From Psychroserpens burtonensis DSM 12212 (GTDB lineage Bacteria; Bacteroidota; Bacteroidia; Flavobacteriales; Flavobacteriaceae): DNA of 64,000 bases. Below the pieces are notes generated by a model. That model was given only the letters and a program-made list of their open reading frames with translations. It had not been told where the DNA came from and ran no database searches. Location: contig NZ_AUDE01000025.1 of assembly GCF_000425305.1 (NCBI RefSeq), positions 1-64,000 of the forward strand. The letters are read 5' to 3'. The position numbers and the translations under genes were made by a program. The stretch's first letter is position 1. Each line of letters begins with the position of its first letter. Below are positions 43,476 through 54,239 of this stretch, in pieces.

Positions 43476-45243
43476 TAGGATAGCAATATATATTGGTTTG
43501 CTCGCCATAGGCGTCCTTCTAGGGTGGTTTATTTTTGGAGGAGTATCCAATACAGAAACAAAACATAATCATGATACTGTAACAGAAACCAATCAAATGT
43601 GGACCTGTTCAATGCATCCACAAATCATGCAACCAGAAGCAGGTGATTGTCCTATTTGTGGAATGGATTTAATTCCCGTTGAAAGTAGTTCGGAAGGTTT
43701 ATTAGCAGATCAATTTAAGCTTTCTGAAAATGCTATGGCATTAGCCAACATACAAACCTCTATTGTAGGAAACAGTAAATCAGAAGGTAATACTATTAAG
43801 TTATCTGGAAAGATTGCTGAAAATGAAGAAGCTAATGCAGTTCAAGTGAGTTATTTCTCAGGACGACTTGAACTTCTTAATGTGAGTTTTACAGGAGAAA
43901 AAGTGAGAAAAGGACAACTATTGGCTACTGTTTATTCACCAGAATTATATGCAGCCCAACAAGAATTAATTACAGCAGCTTCCATAAAAAAATCACAGCC
44001 AGCATTATACAACGCAGTACGTAATAAATTGAAATTATGGAAACTTTCTGAAAGCCAAATCAATCAAATTGAAACCTCTGGTAAAGTAAAAGAAAACGTT
44101 CCGGTGTACGCTACCGTTTCAGGTACCGTTTCAGAAAAATTAGTTGAACAAGGTGATTATATTAAACAAGGTCAACCATTGCTTAAGATTGCAAATCTTA
44201 GTACAGTTTGGGCAAATTTTGATGTGTACGAAAATCAAATTGATTTGTTTAAAAAAGGACAAGAAGTTTCTATAACAACCAACGCATATGATAACAAAAA
44301 ATTAAAAGGGATCGTAGATTTTATAGATCCTGTTCTGGATACTAGAACAAGAACTGTGAAATTAAGAGTTGTGCTTAATAATAAAGAGGAAGCATTTAAA
44401 CCAGGAATGTTTGTTGAAGCAGAAATTAAAGGAATCAGGTCAAATAATGAACAAGTATTAGCAATACCTTCCTCTGCTGTTTTATGGACAGGAAAACGCT
44501 CTGTAGTGTATATAAAACCGGATTCTAAGGAGTCTATTTTTCAAATGCGTAACATTATATTAGGTCATAAGATTGGAGATAGTTATGAGGTTTTAGAGGG
44601 TCTAAATAATGGTGACGAAATTGTAACCAATGGCACGTTTACAGTTGATGCAGCAGCTCAATTACAAGGAAAAAAATCTATGATGAATAGAGATGGTAGA
44701 AAGGGCATAGCTGGCCATGAAGGACATCTTGGGAAGGAAACAACTACTTCAGTAAATAATAAGAAGCCTTTCAATATGAATGAAAGAGTGAAAGTCTCAA
44801 AAGACTTTCAAAATCAATTAAAAATAGTTTTTAATGATTATATCCATTTGAAAGATGCATTAGTAAAAGATGATTCAAAAAATGTACAATCAGGATCAAA
44901 ACGTTTATTAGCTAATTTGTCTAAAGTTGATATGAAACAATTAGAAAATAACGAAGCTCATAACCATTGGATGTCATTAGAAAAAGAGATAAAAATAGCA
45001 GCAACTTCAATGTCAAAAACCTCTAAAATTGTAGCGCAAAGAATGTATTTTAAGAACCTTTCATCATACCTAACTAATGCAATTGAAGTATTTGGTATCA
45101 ATGAAAAGGTATACCATCAATTTTGTCCAATGGCAGATGATAACAATGGTGCGTACTGGTTGAGTAAAGAAGAAAAAGTAATCAACCCCTATTTTGGTGA
45201 CGCAATGCTCACCTGTGGAGAAGTGAAACAAGTAATAGAATAA
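43465..45243 (+). CDS. cusB: CusB-type RND periplasmic adaptor with HMBD and DUF3347 domains
   Basis: 592 residues. An N-terminal membrane anchor (about 7-26) is followed by an HMBD metal-binding unit (TCSMHPQ, then CPICGMDL: Cys48, His51, Cys62, Cys65), the adaptor core (lipoyl/barrel-sandwich, helical hairpin and beta barrel, about 95-410), a His-rich link (GHEGHLG), and a C-terminal DUF3347 domain (about 430-590) ending in QFCPMADDNNGAYWLS and NPYFGDAMLTCG. The terminal metal sites suggest it passes copper to the pump. Unusually, it lies far downstream of cusA, separated by the regulator and copA genes. Confidence 0.93.
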   Translation: MKNNRIAIYIGLLAIGVLLGWFIFGGVSNTETKHNHDTVTETNQMWTCSMHPQIMQPEAGDCPICGMDLIPVESSSEGLLADQFKLSENAMALANIQTSIVGNSKSEGNTIKLSGKIAENEEANAVQVSYFSGRLELLNVSFTGEKVRKGQLLATVYSPELYAAQQELITAASIKKSQPALYNAVRNKLKLWKLSESQINQIETSGKVKENVPVYATVSGTVSEKLVEQGDYIKQGQPLLKIANLSTVWANFDVYENQIDLFKKGQEVSITTNAYDNKKLKGIVDFIDPVLDTRTRTVKLRVVLNNKEEAFKPGMFVEAEIKGIRSNNEQVLAIPSSAVLWTGKRSVVYIKPDSKESIFQMRNIILGHKIGDSYEVLEGLNNGDEIVTNGTFTVDAAAQLQGKKSMMNRDGRKGIAGHEGHLGKETTTSVNNKKPFNMNERVKVSKDFQNQLKIVFNDYIHLKDALVKDDSKNVQSGSKRLLANLSKVDMKQLENNEAHNHWMSLEKEIKIAATSMSKTSKIVAQRMYFKNLSSYLTNAIEVFGINEKVYHQFCPMADDNNGAYWLSKEEKVINPYFGDAMLTCGEVKQVIE

Positions 45244-45264
45244 TAATAATTAAATTTTAAAAAA

Positions 45265-45666
45265 ATGAAGAAAGTAATTTTAAGTGTAGCTATATTAGCT
45301 GCAATGGGTTTTACAAGTTGTAAAAATGAAGCCAAAGAAGAAACAGTAACAACATCTAATGAAGTCTCTAAAGAAATGGCTTTGGTAGATGTAGCTTTTG
45401 GAGTAAGAGGGAACTGTGGGATGTGTAAAAGCACAATCGAAAAAGCAGCTAATGGTGTTGAAGGGGTGTCTAAAGCAACTTGGGACGTCGATAAAAAGAA
45501 TGTTGAGGTGTCTTTTGATGGTACTAAAACAGATGTATTATCAATTCATAATGCCATTGCAGCGTCAGGTTATGATACTGAAAAAGTAGCAGGAAGCGAA
45601 GAGGCTTACAAAGATTTACCTGGTTGTTGTAAATATGACCACGAAATGGAGATGAATATAGAATAA
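45265..45666 (+). CDS. HMA-domain lipoprotein with C-terminal CCKY motif
   Basis: 133 residues. The lipobox FTSC ends at Cys19. An HMA fold (about 38-105) carries CGMC at 51-54. A tail SEEAYKDLPGCCKY adds a Cys-Cys pair at 121-122. It should therefore be a periplasmic or outer-membrane Cu(I)-binding protein with two thiol sites. A relative with the same tail is encoded at 48096. A likely job is receiving copper from CopA or the receptor next door. Confidence 0.88.
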   Translation: MKKVILSVAILAAMGFTSCKNEAKEETVTTSNEVSKEMALVDVAFGVRGNCGMCKSTIEKAANGVEGVSKATWDVDKKNVEVSFDGTKTDVLSIHNAIAASGYDTEKVAGSEEAYKDLPGCCKYDHEMEMNIE

Positions 45667-45689
45667 GACGGTATTCAATTTGAAATTTA

Positions 45690-45717
45690 AATTCAGGCAT
45701 AATTTTATGTCTGAATT
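45690..45717 (+). other. Hairpin between the HMA lipoprotein and the receptor gene
   Basis: Thirteen-base arms (45690-45702 and 45705-45717) pair completely apart from one G-U. No T-run follows, so it is more likely an mRNA stabiliser or partial attenuator than a full terminator. Confidence 0.45.
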
Positions 45718-45768
45718 ATAAAATTTAGAATTTTAGACAGTTTTATACCAACCCAAAAACAATTATAG

Positions 45769-48009
45769 TTGAAAAAGATTTTATTTTTTATTTTATTGCT
45801 GCCTACTATCGCATTTTCGCAAGAGAAAATTGAAGGTATTGTAACAGAGAAAACAGATGGAAACAAGACATTTTCATTGGCAGGAGCTAATGTGTTTTGG
45901 CTCGATACATCGATTGGCGCAGTCACAGATATTGATGGTAAGTTTAGTCTTCCGTACCAATCGAGTTACACAAAACTAGTCATTAGTTTTGTTGGTTTTA
46001 AAACGGATACATTGACGATAACAAAACCTAGATTCATTAAACATCTACTGGAGGCTACGGGAGATTTAGATCAAATAGTCTTAACGGCGAGAAAGCGAGC
46101 CACTTCAAGGTCTTATATGAGTGCTCAAAATATAATGACCGTAAGTAGTGATGAACTCCTAAAGGCAGCGTGCTGTAACTTGTCTGAAAGTTTTGAAACC
46201 AATCCATCTATTGATGTCAATTTTTCTGACGCTGTGACAGGGACACGTCAAATTAAAATGCTTGGTCTAACAAGTAAGTATATATTAATTACTACTGAAA
46301 ATATACCATCCATTAGAGGAGCCTCCCAAGCCTATGGATTAAGTTTTATACCAGGAACTTGGGTTGAAAGTATTCAAATTACTAAAGGTGCGGGAAGCGT
46401 TGTTAATGGTTTTGAGAGTATTGCAGGACAAATCAATGCAGAGTTATATAAACCAACAACCGATGCAAGTTTATTTGTTAATATATATGGATCTGTCAAT
46501 GGTCGTTTAGAGCTTAACACGCATCTCAATACTAAGGTGAGTGATAAGTGGAGTACCGGACTTTATATTCACGGAAATACCAGAGATCAAAAGTTTGATA
46601 ATAATGATGATGCGTTTTTGGATGTGCCACTTAAAAAGCAAATTAATGTCATGAATCGTTGGCAATATACGAATCTAGAAAAAGGCTTTCTGAGTTTTAT
46701 TAATGTGCGTTATTTAAATGATGTCAATCAATCAGGTCAATTAAATTTTGACCCAGATACCGATCGTTTAACAATGAATGCTTGGGGAAGTGAAATCAAT
46801 ACAGAACGTTTTGAAATTTCAGCAAAGACGGGTTATGTGAATCCAGAAATCCCTTGGCAAAGCTTAGGAGTCCAATTTGCCTATAGTAATCATAAACAAG
46901 AATCATATTTTGGATTGAATCAATATGATATCAATCATAATAGCGTGTATTCCAATGTAATTTATAACTCCATTATTAGTGATTCTAGGCATAAAATAAA
47001 AACAGGTCTTGGTTTTACTTATGATAATTATGAAGAGTTTGCTATTGGAGCTGATTTTGAACGTACAGAGCGTTCTGCAGGTGCCTTTTTTGAATATGCC
47101 TACGACAATTTAGATAAGTTTACGTTAACCGCAGGTTTACGTTTTGATACGCACAATTTATTGGGTGAATTTATTACACCTCGTTTGCACGCACGATATA
47201 CCCCTTGGGAGAAATCTGCTTTTAGAGCATCCATAGGAAGAGGAAAACGAAGCGCCAATATTTTTGCTGAAAATCAAAGCATTTTTGCGACGTCAAGAAC
47301 AATAAATATTTTTAATGCCAACGGAAATATCTACGGGTTAGATCCAGAAATTGCATGGAATTATGGGCTGTCGTATCTTCAGGGTTTTAATCTCTTCGGA
47401 AGAAAAGGAGATGTGATTGTTGACTTTTACAGAACAGATTTTCAAAATCAAGTCGTTATTGATTGGGAAAACCCACAAGAGGTCAATTTTTATAATCTAG
47501 ATGGAGATAGTTTCGCAAACAGTTTTCAATTAGAATTGAATTATAACGTATTTGATAATTTCGATTTTAGAACGGCTTATAAGTATTATGATGTACAAAC
47601 ACAATATCAATCTGGAAGATTAACAAAACCGTTAATACCAGCACATCGTTTTTTCGCAAATGCATCTTATGAAACGCGATTGGATGAAGGGGAAGCTTCA
47701 CAATACAAATTTGATTTGACCTATAATTGGTTGAGTGAACAACGTTTTTCTTCTACTGCATCTAATCCAATAGCATATAGATTGCCAGAAAAATCACCAA
47801 CTGTAGGGACCTTAAACGTTCAGGTTACTAAAGTGTTTTCCCAAAAATTTGAAGTATATTTAGGAGGTGAAAATATTACAAACGTGAGACAAAATAATCC
47901 TATTCTAGGAGCAGAGGATCCTTTTGGTTCAAATTTTGATACGACCTTTGTATATGGACCAATTTTTGGAAGTATGTATTATGCAGGATTACGATTTAAA
48001 ATAAAATAA
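45769..48009 (+). CDS. TonB-dependent receptor, copper-island type
   Basis: A 746-residue outer-membrane receptor. A signal peptide (1-18) is followed by a carboxypeptidase-regulatory-like beta domain (about 20-100), a plug (about 105-235) and a beta barrel ending in YAGLRFKIK. The plug contains an unusual Cys-Cys pair at 135-136 (LLKAACCNLSESF), echoing the CC motif of the flanking HMA proteins. Position between two HMA-domain genes suggests copper transport or sensing across the outer membrane; import and export cannot be separated by sequence. The start codon is TTG, giving a clean signal peptide. Confidence 0.9.
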   Translation: MKKILFFILLLPTIAFSQEKIEGIVTEKTDGNKTFSLAGANVFWLDTSIGAVTDIDGKFSLPYQSSYTKLVISFVGFKTDTLTITKPRFIKHLLEATGDLDQIVLTARKRATSRSYMSAQNIMTVSSDELLKAACCNLSESFETNPSIDVNFSDAVTGTRQIKMLGLTSKYILITTENIPSIRGASQAYGLSFIPGTWVESIQITKGAGSVVNGFESIAGQINAELYKPTTDASLFVNIYGSVNGRLELNTHLNTKVSDKWSTGLYIHGNTRDQKFDNNDDAFLDVPLKKQINVMNRWQYTNLEKGFLSFINVRYLNDVNQSGQLNFDPDTDRLTMNAWGSEINTERFEISAKTGYVNPEIPWQSLGVQFAYSNHKQESYFGLNQYDINHNSVYSNVIYNSIISDSRHKIKTGLGFTYDNYEEFAIGADFERTERSAGAFFEYAYDNLDKFTLTAGLRFDTHNLLGEFITPRLHARYTPWEKSAFRASIGRGKRSANIFAENQSIFATSRTINIFNANGNIYGLDPEIAWNYGLSYLQGFNLFGRKGDVIVDFYRTDFQNQVVIDWENPQEVNFYNLDGDSFANSFQLELNYNVFDNFDFRTAYKYYDVQTQYQSGRLTKPLIPAHRFFANASYETRLDEGEASQYKFDLTYNWLSEQRFSSTASNPIAYRLPEKSPTVGTLNVQVTKVFSQKFEVYLGGENITNVRQNNPILGAEDPFGSNFDTTFVYGPIFGSMYYAGLRFKIK

Positions 48010-48021
48010 TAATTAACACAC

Positions 48022-48047
48022 TGTCACTTCGAGCGGAGTCGAGAAGC
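48022..48047 (+). repeat. REP-like palindromic repeat
   Basis: A GC-rich patch, TGTCACTTCGAGCGGAGTCG followed by AGAAGC, standing out from the AT-rich surroundings. From memory, near-identical imperfect palindromes are widely dispersed between genes in Flavobacteriaceae genomes. One copy is present here, between the receptor and the last HMA gene. Confidence 0.6.
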
Positions 48048-48095
48048 TAAAAGTCTTTGAATCTAAATGACTGGACAGATTTAAAAATTACAACT

Positions 48096-48467
48096 ATGAA
48101 TTCAAGAAAAAAAATAACACAATTAGCTACTGTACTAATCCTTTTAGTAACAACAGTAACCTTCGCTCAAAACAAAAACGAGAGAGCTTCATTAGAAGTC
48201 GATGGGGTTTGTTTAATGTGCAAAGACCGTATTGAAAAAGCAGCGATTAGAACAAAAGGTGTGAAATCAGCAATTTGGAATGTAGACACTCATGAGCTTA
48301 AATTAATTTACGACGCTCGTAAAACGAACTTAGATTCTATAAGTAAAAAAATAGCTTCTGTTGGTCATGATACCAAAAAACTGAAAGCATCAGATGAAGC
48401 ATACGCAACTGTGCACCCTTGTTGTAAATATCGAGATGATGAGGTCCAAGAGGATCATAAAAATTAA
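48096..48467 (+). CDS. Secreted HMA-domain protein with C-terminal CCKY motif
   Basis: 123 residues from this ATG: signal peptide (about 1-25), HMA domain with CLMC at Cys39 and Cys42, and a tail SDEAYATVHPCCKY with Cys109-Cys110. It parallels the lipoprotein at 45265 but has no lipobox, so it is probably soluble in the periplasm. A longer reading from a TTG at 48057 was rejected because it precedes the signal peptide and abuts the repeat. Last gene of the copper island. Confidence 0.87.
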   Translation: MNSRKKITQLATVLILLVTTVTFAQNKNERASLEVDGVCLMCKDRIEKAAIRTKGVKSAIWNVDTHELKLIYDARKTNLDSISKKIASVGHDTKKLKASDEAYATVHPCCKYRDDEVQEDHKN

Positions 48468-48470
48468 AAA

Positions 48471-48504
48471 CAAAAAAGCTCAAACTTAAGTTTGAGCTTT
48501 TTTG
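48471..48504. terminator. Terminator ending the copper island
   Basis: A perfect palindrome with 17-base arms (48471-48487 and 48488-48504), beginning 4 bases after the final HMA gene. A/T runs on both sides let it act in either direction. Confidence 0.88.
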
Positions 48505-48618
48505 TTTTTAATTGACTTCTCTTTAATTAAGGGCCTCATCAATTCTAGATATTTAAAACATTACAACTTTTTAATCTTGTCTTCCTATCTGCTCTTTTTT
48601 CTTGATATGAGGTCTTAA

Positions 48619-48654
48619 AAAAAGAGCCTTTGATAATTATCAAAGGCTCTTTTT
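48619..48654. terminator. Terminator of groES-groEL
   Basis: A perfect palindrome with 18-base arms around AATT, with T-runs on both strands, 45 bases beyond the groEL stop. It faces the copper-island terminator, insulating the two convergent units. Confidence 0.85.
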
Positions 48655-48699
48655 GTGTATGACTAATATGAGTCATTGCTTGCGTGTCTAGGCTCTCGA

Positions 48700-50376
<1,677 letters not shown>

Positions 50377-50484
50377 CTATTTGTTTTAAACTTTCAATAT
50401 TCAAAAATTAAACTCCAAATGCTCGAATTACACTTGTTAGAAAGCTTTTTTGAATTTTGTTTTTTGTTTTTTTTGAATTTGCGA

Positions 50485-50760
50485 TTAAATAATCGCTAGG
50501 ATATCACTTTCACGCATGATTAAGTAATCTTTACCCTCTAGTTTTAATTCTGTACCTGCATATTTTCCGTAGAGAACAGTGTTACCAGATTTTACTGTCA
50601 TTGGCTCGTCTTTTGTCCCTTTACCAACAGCGACAACTGTTCCTTTTTGTGGTTTTTCTTTAGCGTTGTCTGGAATAATTATTCCTGAAGCTGTTTTTGT
50701 TTCAGCCTGCACAGGTTCTATAAGAACTCTATCTGCTAATGGTTTAATGTTTAAGCTCAT
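50485..50760 (-). CDS. groS: Co-chaperonin GroES
   Basis: The 91-residue lid of the GroEL chamber. It has the N-terminal [12 protein letters not shown], the mobile-loop region [17 protein letters not shown] and the end [13 protein letters not shown]. First gene of the groES-groEL operon. No CIRCE element is visible upstream; a sigma-54-like sequence lies at 50821-50837. Confidence 0.98.
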   Translation of the reverse strand: MSLNIKPLADRVLIEPVQAETKTASGIIIPDNAKEKPQKGTVVAVGKGTKDEPMTVKSGNTVLYGKYAGTELKLEGKDYLIMRESDILAII

Positions 50761-50820
50761 TGTTATATAAGTTTTTTAATTAAATAGTTATCTGTTAATT
50801 ATAATCAACCCTTTTATAAC

Positions 50821-50837
50821 TGCTAAAAATGTGCCAA
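50821..50837 (-). promoter_or_regulatory. Candidate sigma-54 promoter of groES-groEL
   Basis: On the minus strand TTGGCACATTTTTAGCA has GG and GC separated by 10 bases and differs from the TTGGCAC-N5-TTGCA form at one base. The TTG also begins a poor match to the housekeeping pattern. It is 61 bases before the groES start. Confidence 0.35.
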
Positions 50838-50889
50838 TACTATATAACTGACAAACTTGCAGTAGTGTCAATTTCCGAAGTAAAAAGCA

Positions 50890-50921
50890 AAAAAAAATGC
50901 CAACTGTTAAGTTGGCATTTT
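50890..50921 (-). terminator. Terminator of the miaB-secG cluster
   Basis: An 11-base perfect stem (AAAATGCCAAC 50894-50904, GTTGGCATTTT 50911-50921) with a 6-base loop, followed on the minus strand by a long T-run. It is 24 bases past the secG stop. Confidence 0.88.
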
Positions 50922-50944
50922 ATATGATTTGAATAGTGATTATT

Positions 50945-51298
50945 CTATAAAGAATCTCCAGGATTTACAATGTTATCTGCAGCATTATCAGTTGGAGTAT
51001 TTACTGGAACAGTTGTCGTTGTTTCGCTACCGTTAATTACTTTAGATTCTTGAGAACCTCCTGCACCAGGAATAGCAAAATTAGATGCTAAAATTAATGC
51101 CAATAGTAAGGTTGCTAAAGCCCAAGTACTTTTGTCTAAAAAGTCTGTTGTTTTTTTAACACCTCCTAATTGCTGTGTGCCACCACCACCAAATGAAGAA
51201 GATAATCCTCCTCCTTTAGGGTTTTGAACCATAACGACTACAACTAGTAAAAATGAAACTAGTATGATTAAGATTAAAAAGATAGTAAACGTATTCAT
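50945..51298 (-). CDS. secG: Preprotein translocase subunit SecG
   Basis: A small SecYEG accessory subunit of 117 residues: helix 1 (about 3-22), the conserved VVMVQNPKGGGLSSSFGGGG loop, helix 2 (about 55-75) and a polar tail rich in Thr/Asn. The loop is diagnostic. The start overlaps the TPR gene's stop by one base. Confidence 0.95.
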   Translation of the reverse strand: MNTFTIFLILIILVSFLLVVVVMVQNPKGGGLSSSFGGGGTQQLGGVKKTTDFLDKSTWALATLLLALILASNFAIPGAGGSQESKVINGSETTTTVPVNTPTDNAADNIVNPGDSL

Positions 51299-52275
51299 TA
51301 TTTTTGTGTATTATTTTCTTGTAATTCTTTTACTGCTTTAATTTGGTCTGCAAAGAAACCACTTTTTTCTGGATATTTCAAACTTAATATTTTATAAGAT
51401 TGAATTGCCTTGGCATAGTTGTTTTGTTCTAGGTAAATTCTTGCTAGAGTCTCTGTCATCAATCCGTCATGAGCAACTTGATCACTAGTATCGGCATTTG
51501 CTTTTCTCATTTCTTTAGTGGGAACAATTTTTGGACTACTTTCTAGAAATTTATCTATAAGTTCAAATTTTTTGTTGACTGAATCCGATTTCTCTTCTTG
51601 AGAATTATCACTAATTTCAATGGTTTTATCGTTGGATTGGTCGTCAGTTATCGCGCTATCGTCTCTCTGTATAGGTTTAAAACTTGTTATTTTTAGCCAC
51701 TCAGTAAAGGAGTGAGTTTCTTCTGTGACGAACTCTAACGGTTTACCAATTTGAAGAATATCTTCAGGTTTTTTTTCTATATGTTTGACGTCAATATCAA
51801 TAATAACTTTCTCAGTAATAGTGTTTTGAAGTGATAAGAAATGAGCAACATCTTCTGGATTTATTTTTTGTTCAAATAGGTGTGGGTCAAGAACGCCTTC
51901 TGTGTTTTTTATATGTTGTTTGAGCGCATCGTCAATAGTAACGCTTTTATTGACTGAGATATCGTCAAGATCATTAACAGCTAAGCGTTTGAGATGTTCT
52001 GAGTTTTGTTTGATGATTTGCGATATTTCGTTTTGATTGAATATTTCTGAAGTAATAAAATCAAACAGAATACTGCGGTCTGTAGTGTAAGCAGCTGTAG
52101 TTTTTAATTCTTGATTGTATTTGTAACTCCCTGTATTTTTTAACCCTTTAAGGTGTAATGCCCTTGCCGATTGAAAGTATGGATATGTAATACTTAAATC
52201 ATGTAATTCATTCGTCTGCTCATCTGTAATGTGCTGCGGGTTTTGAAGTATGTATGTGAAATCTGATTTATTCAT
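51298..52275 (-). CDS. TPR-containing protein of unknown function
   Basis: A 325-residue, mainly helical, acidic, cytoplasmic protein. One or two TPR-like repeats are visible at the end (LARIYLEQNNYAKAIQSYKILSLKYP is the clearest part, near 270-300). The middle (about 160-240) is polar and probably disordered. No signal peptide. It is wedged between lptE (no gap) and secG (one-base overlap), an arrangement seen in flavobacteria, hinting at a link to envelope biogenesis. Confidence 0.8.
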   Translation of the reverse strand: MNKSDFTYILQNPQHITDEQTNELHDLSITYPYFQSARALHLKGLKNTGSYKYNQELKTTAAYTTDRSILFDFITSEIFNQNEISQIIKQNSEHLKRLAVNDLDDISVNKSVTIDDALKQHIKNTEGVLDPHLFEQKINPEDVAHFLSLQNTITEKVIIDIDVKHIEKKPEDILQIGKPLEFVTEETHSFTEWLKITSFKPIQRDDSAITDDQSNDKTIEISDNSQEEKSDSVNKKFELIDKFLESSPKIVPTKEMRKANADTSDQVAHDGLMTETLARIYLEQNNYAKAIQSYKILSLKYPEKSGFFADQIKAVKELQENNTQK

Positions 52276-52779
52276 TTACCACTTTGCCAATGTTGCATTA
52301 AAAATATCTTGTGTGATACGTTCAAAAATTTCTTCGTGTGCTGCATCTTTTTGAGCACCTTGTAAGAGCTGGCTACCAGGATAATCAAAAAAATGTGAAA
52401 AACGTTGTTCAAATTCCTCGTCAGGATTAGTAGTGTCAAAAAACCGTAAATTAACCGTTACTGTTAATCTGTTTTGGGCTGCAGTACTGTTCGATTGCGC
52501 TGTAGTTGGAGAAATTCGGTATTCTACAATTTCTCCTTCATAAATCAATTCACCATTTGATGTGGTAATATTTAAATTGGTTTGGTTAACGATCAAATCT
52601 TCTAAGGCAAGTTTGAAATCTCTATCAAAACCAGGTTCTATTAAATCTGAAGTGTTTTGAAAATAATTAACTTGAAATGTTTTTGCTTTTAAATCTTGAA
52701 CTCCTGTAAAAGAATACGGTCCACAACCTAATAGAAGTAAAAATACCGATACAAAGATAAGATGTTTGATGTTTTTCAT
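52276..52779 (-). CDS. lptE: LPS assembly lipoprotein LptE
   Basis: 167 residues. The lipobox LLLGC ends at Cys19, and the body has the LptE signature of Bacteroidota: CGPYSFTG at the mature N-terminus, then KTFQVNYFQNTSDL and LIYEGEIVEY. LptE plugs the LptD barrel that inserts lipopolysaccharide in the outer membrane. No lptD is seen here. Directly upstream of the TPR gene. Confidence 0.9.
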   Translation of the reverse strand: MKNIKHLIFVSVFLLLLGCGPYSFTGVQDLKAKTFQVNYFQNTSDLIEPGFDRDFKLALEDLIVNQTNLNITTSNGELIYEGEIVEYRISPTTAQSNSTAAQNRLTVTVNLRFFDTTNPDEEFEQRFSHFFDYPGSQLLQGAQKDAAHEEIFERITQDIFNATLAKW

Positions 52780-52952
52780 GCTTTAATACGTGTTACGGTT
52801 CATCGTTATGTGAGCGTAGATATAATTTGCCTTATTTGCAACATAAAAATCTGCGTGAGCTAAACCTTCCGCTTTTGTCTTGTAAATTAAGAACTATTTC
52901 TAGAAAACGGCTTTCTTATTAGAACTATTTCAATAGCCTTCATAATGTTGTA

Positions 52953-54224
52953 TTAAAGGTCGTACTGTTTGATTTTTCTATATAAGGTTCGTTCACTAAT
53001 ACCCAGTTCGGTAGCAGCGAGCTTGCGTTTTCCTTGGTGACGTTCAAGCGACTTTTTAATCAATTCAAGCTCTTTGTCTTGTAAAGATAGTGTTTCTTCC
53101 TCTTCAATTTCTTCAGCAAAATGATATTTATCTATATTTTGGTTTTTATCATCAGGATCAAAATGTTTTTCTGATTTTTCTGCAATTGCCATTACTTCTA
53201 AATCCTGAAACTCTTCTGTATAGTTGTCTTTTTGAGGTTCTCCGTAGATTTTCTCAATCAAACTTTCATTGTCTTTTTCAACTTCGGAAACGTTCCCACT
53301 TTTCATTAGTTCCATCGTTAACTTTTTGAGATCATTTAGATCATTTTTCATATCAAAAAGGACTTTATAAAGGATTTCTCTTTCGTTACTGAAATCACTT
53401 TCAGACTTTTTCTTGTTTATAACTGCAGGAAGATTGTTGCTTCCGCTAGGCAGATATCCATCAAGCGTTGCAGCAGTAATGGTACGATTTTGTTCTAATA
53501 CAGAAATCTGTTCAGCTACGTTACGCAACTGACGAATGTTACCATTCCAACGGTGTTTTTGTAAAATCGGGATAGCATCATCGGTGATTTTGATAGTGGG
53601 CATTTTATATTTTAAAGCAAAATCACTGGCAAATTTTCTAAACAATAAATGAATGTCTTCCTTGCGTTCACGAAGTGGAGGAATGTTAATGTCCACAGTG
53701 CTTAATCTATAAAAAAGGTCTTCTCTAAATTTTTCTTTCTTTATGGCTTCAAACATTTCGACGTTTGTTGCAGCGACAATTCTAACATCGGTTTTTTGTA
53801 CCTTACTAGAACCTACTTTTATGAATTCACCATTTTCAAGAACACGTAATAAGCGTACTTGTGTCGTTAAGGGTAGTTCTCCAACTTCATCTAAAAAAAT
53901 AGTACCACCATCTGCGACTTCAAAATATCCAGAACGTGTTCCAGTAGCACCAGTAAAAGCCCCTTTTTCATGACCAAAAAGCTCACTGTCAATGGTTCCT
54001 TCTGGTATTGCACCACAGTTTACTGCAATGTATTTGCCGTGTTTGCGATGTGATAATTGGTGTATGATTTTTGGGATACTTTCTTTACCAACTCCGCTTT
54101 CTCCAGTAACCAATACCGAAATATCTGTAGGTGCAACTTGGATGGCTTTTTCAATCGCTCTGTTGAGTTTTGGATCGTTTCCTATAATCCCGAAACGTTG
54201 TTTTATGGCTTGTATGCTTTCCAT
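52953..54224 (-). CDS. Sigma-54 activator without a sensory domain
   Basis: 423 residues. It begins almost directly with the AAA+ domain: Walker A GESGVGKE (41-48), the sigma-54-contacting GAFTGA loop (88-93) and Walker B IFLDEVGEL (Asp112, Glu113). A linker (about 270-370) and a Fis-type helix-turn-helix (about 380-423; RKLAATELGISERTLYRKI) follow. There is no receiver, PAS or GAF domain in front, as in PspF, so regulation must come from partner proteins or expression level. Lies 15 bases after miaB and upstream of lptE. Confidence 0.93.
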   Translation of the reverse strand: MESIQAIKQRFGIIGNDPKLNRAIEKAIQVAPTDISVLVTGESGVGKESIPKIIHQLSHRKHGKYIAVNCGAIPEGTIDSELFGHEKGAFTGATGTRSGYFEVADGGTIFLDEVGELPLTTQVRLLRVLENGEFIKVGSSKVQKTDVRIVAATNVEMFEAIKKEKFREDLFYRLSTVDINIPPLRERKEDIHLLFRKFASDFALKYKMPTIKITDDAIPILQKHRWNGNIRQLRNVAEQISVLEQNRTITAATLDGYLPSGSNNLPAVINKKKSESDFSNEREILYKVLFDMKNDLNDLKKLTMELMKSGNVSEVEKDNESLIEKIYGEPQKDNYTEEFQDLEVMAIAEKSEKHFDPDDKNQNIDKYHFAEEIEEEETLSLQDKELELIKKSLERHQGKRKLAATELGISERTLYRKIKQYDL

Positions 54225-54239
54225 TTTTAATTCTTAGTT

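Noticed and set aside
50761-50890. CIRCE (HrcA operator) before groES
   Set aside because: The paired TTAGCACTC and GAGTGCTAA arms are absent on both strands.
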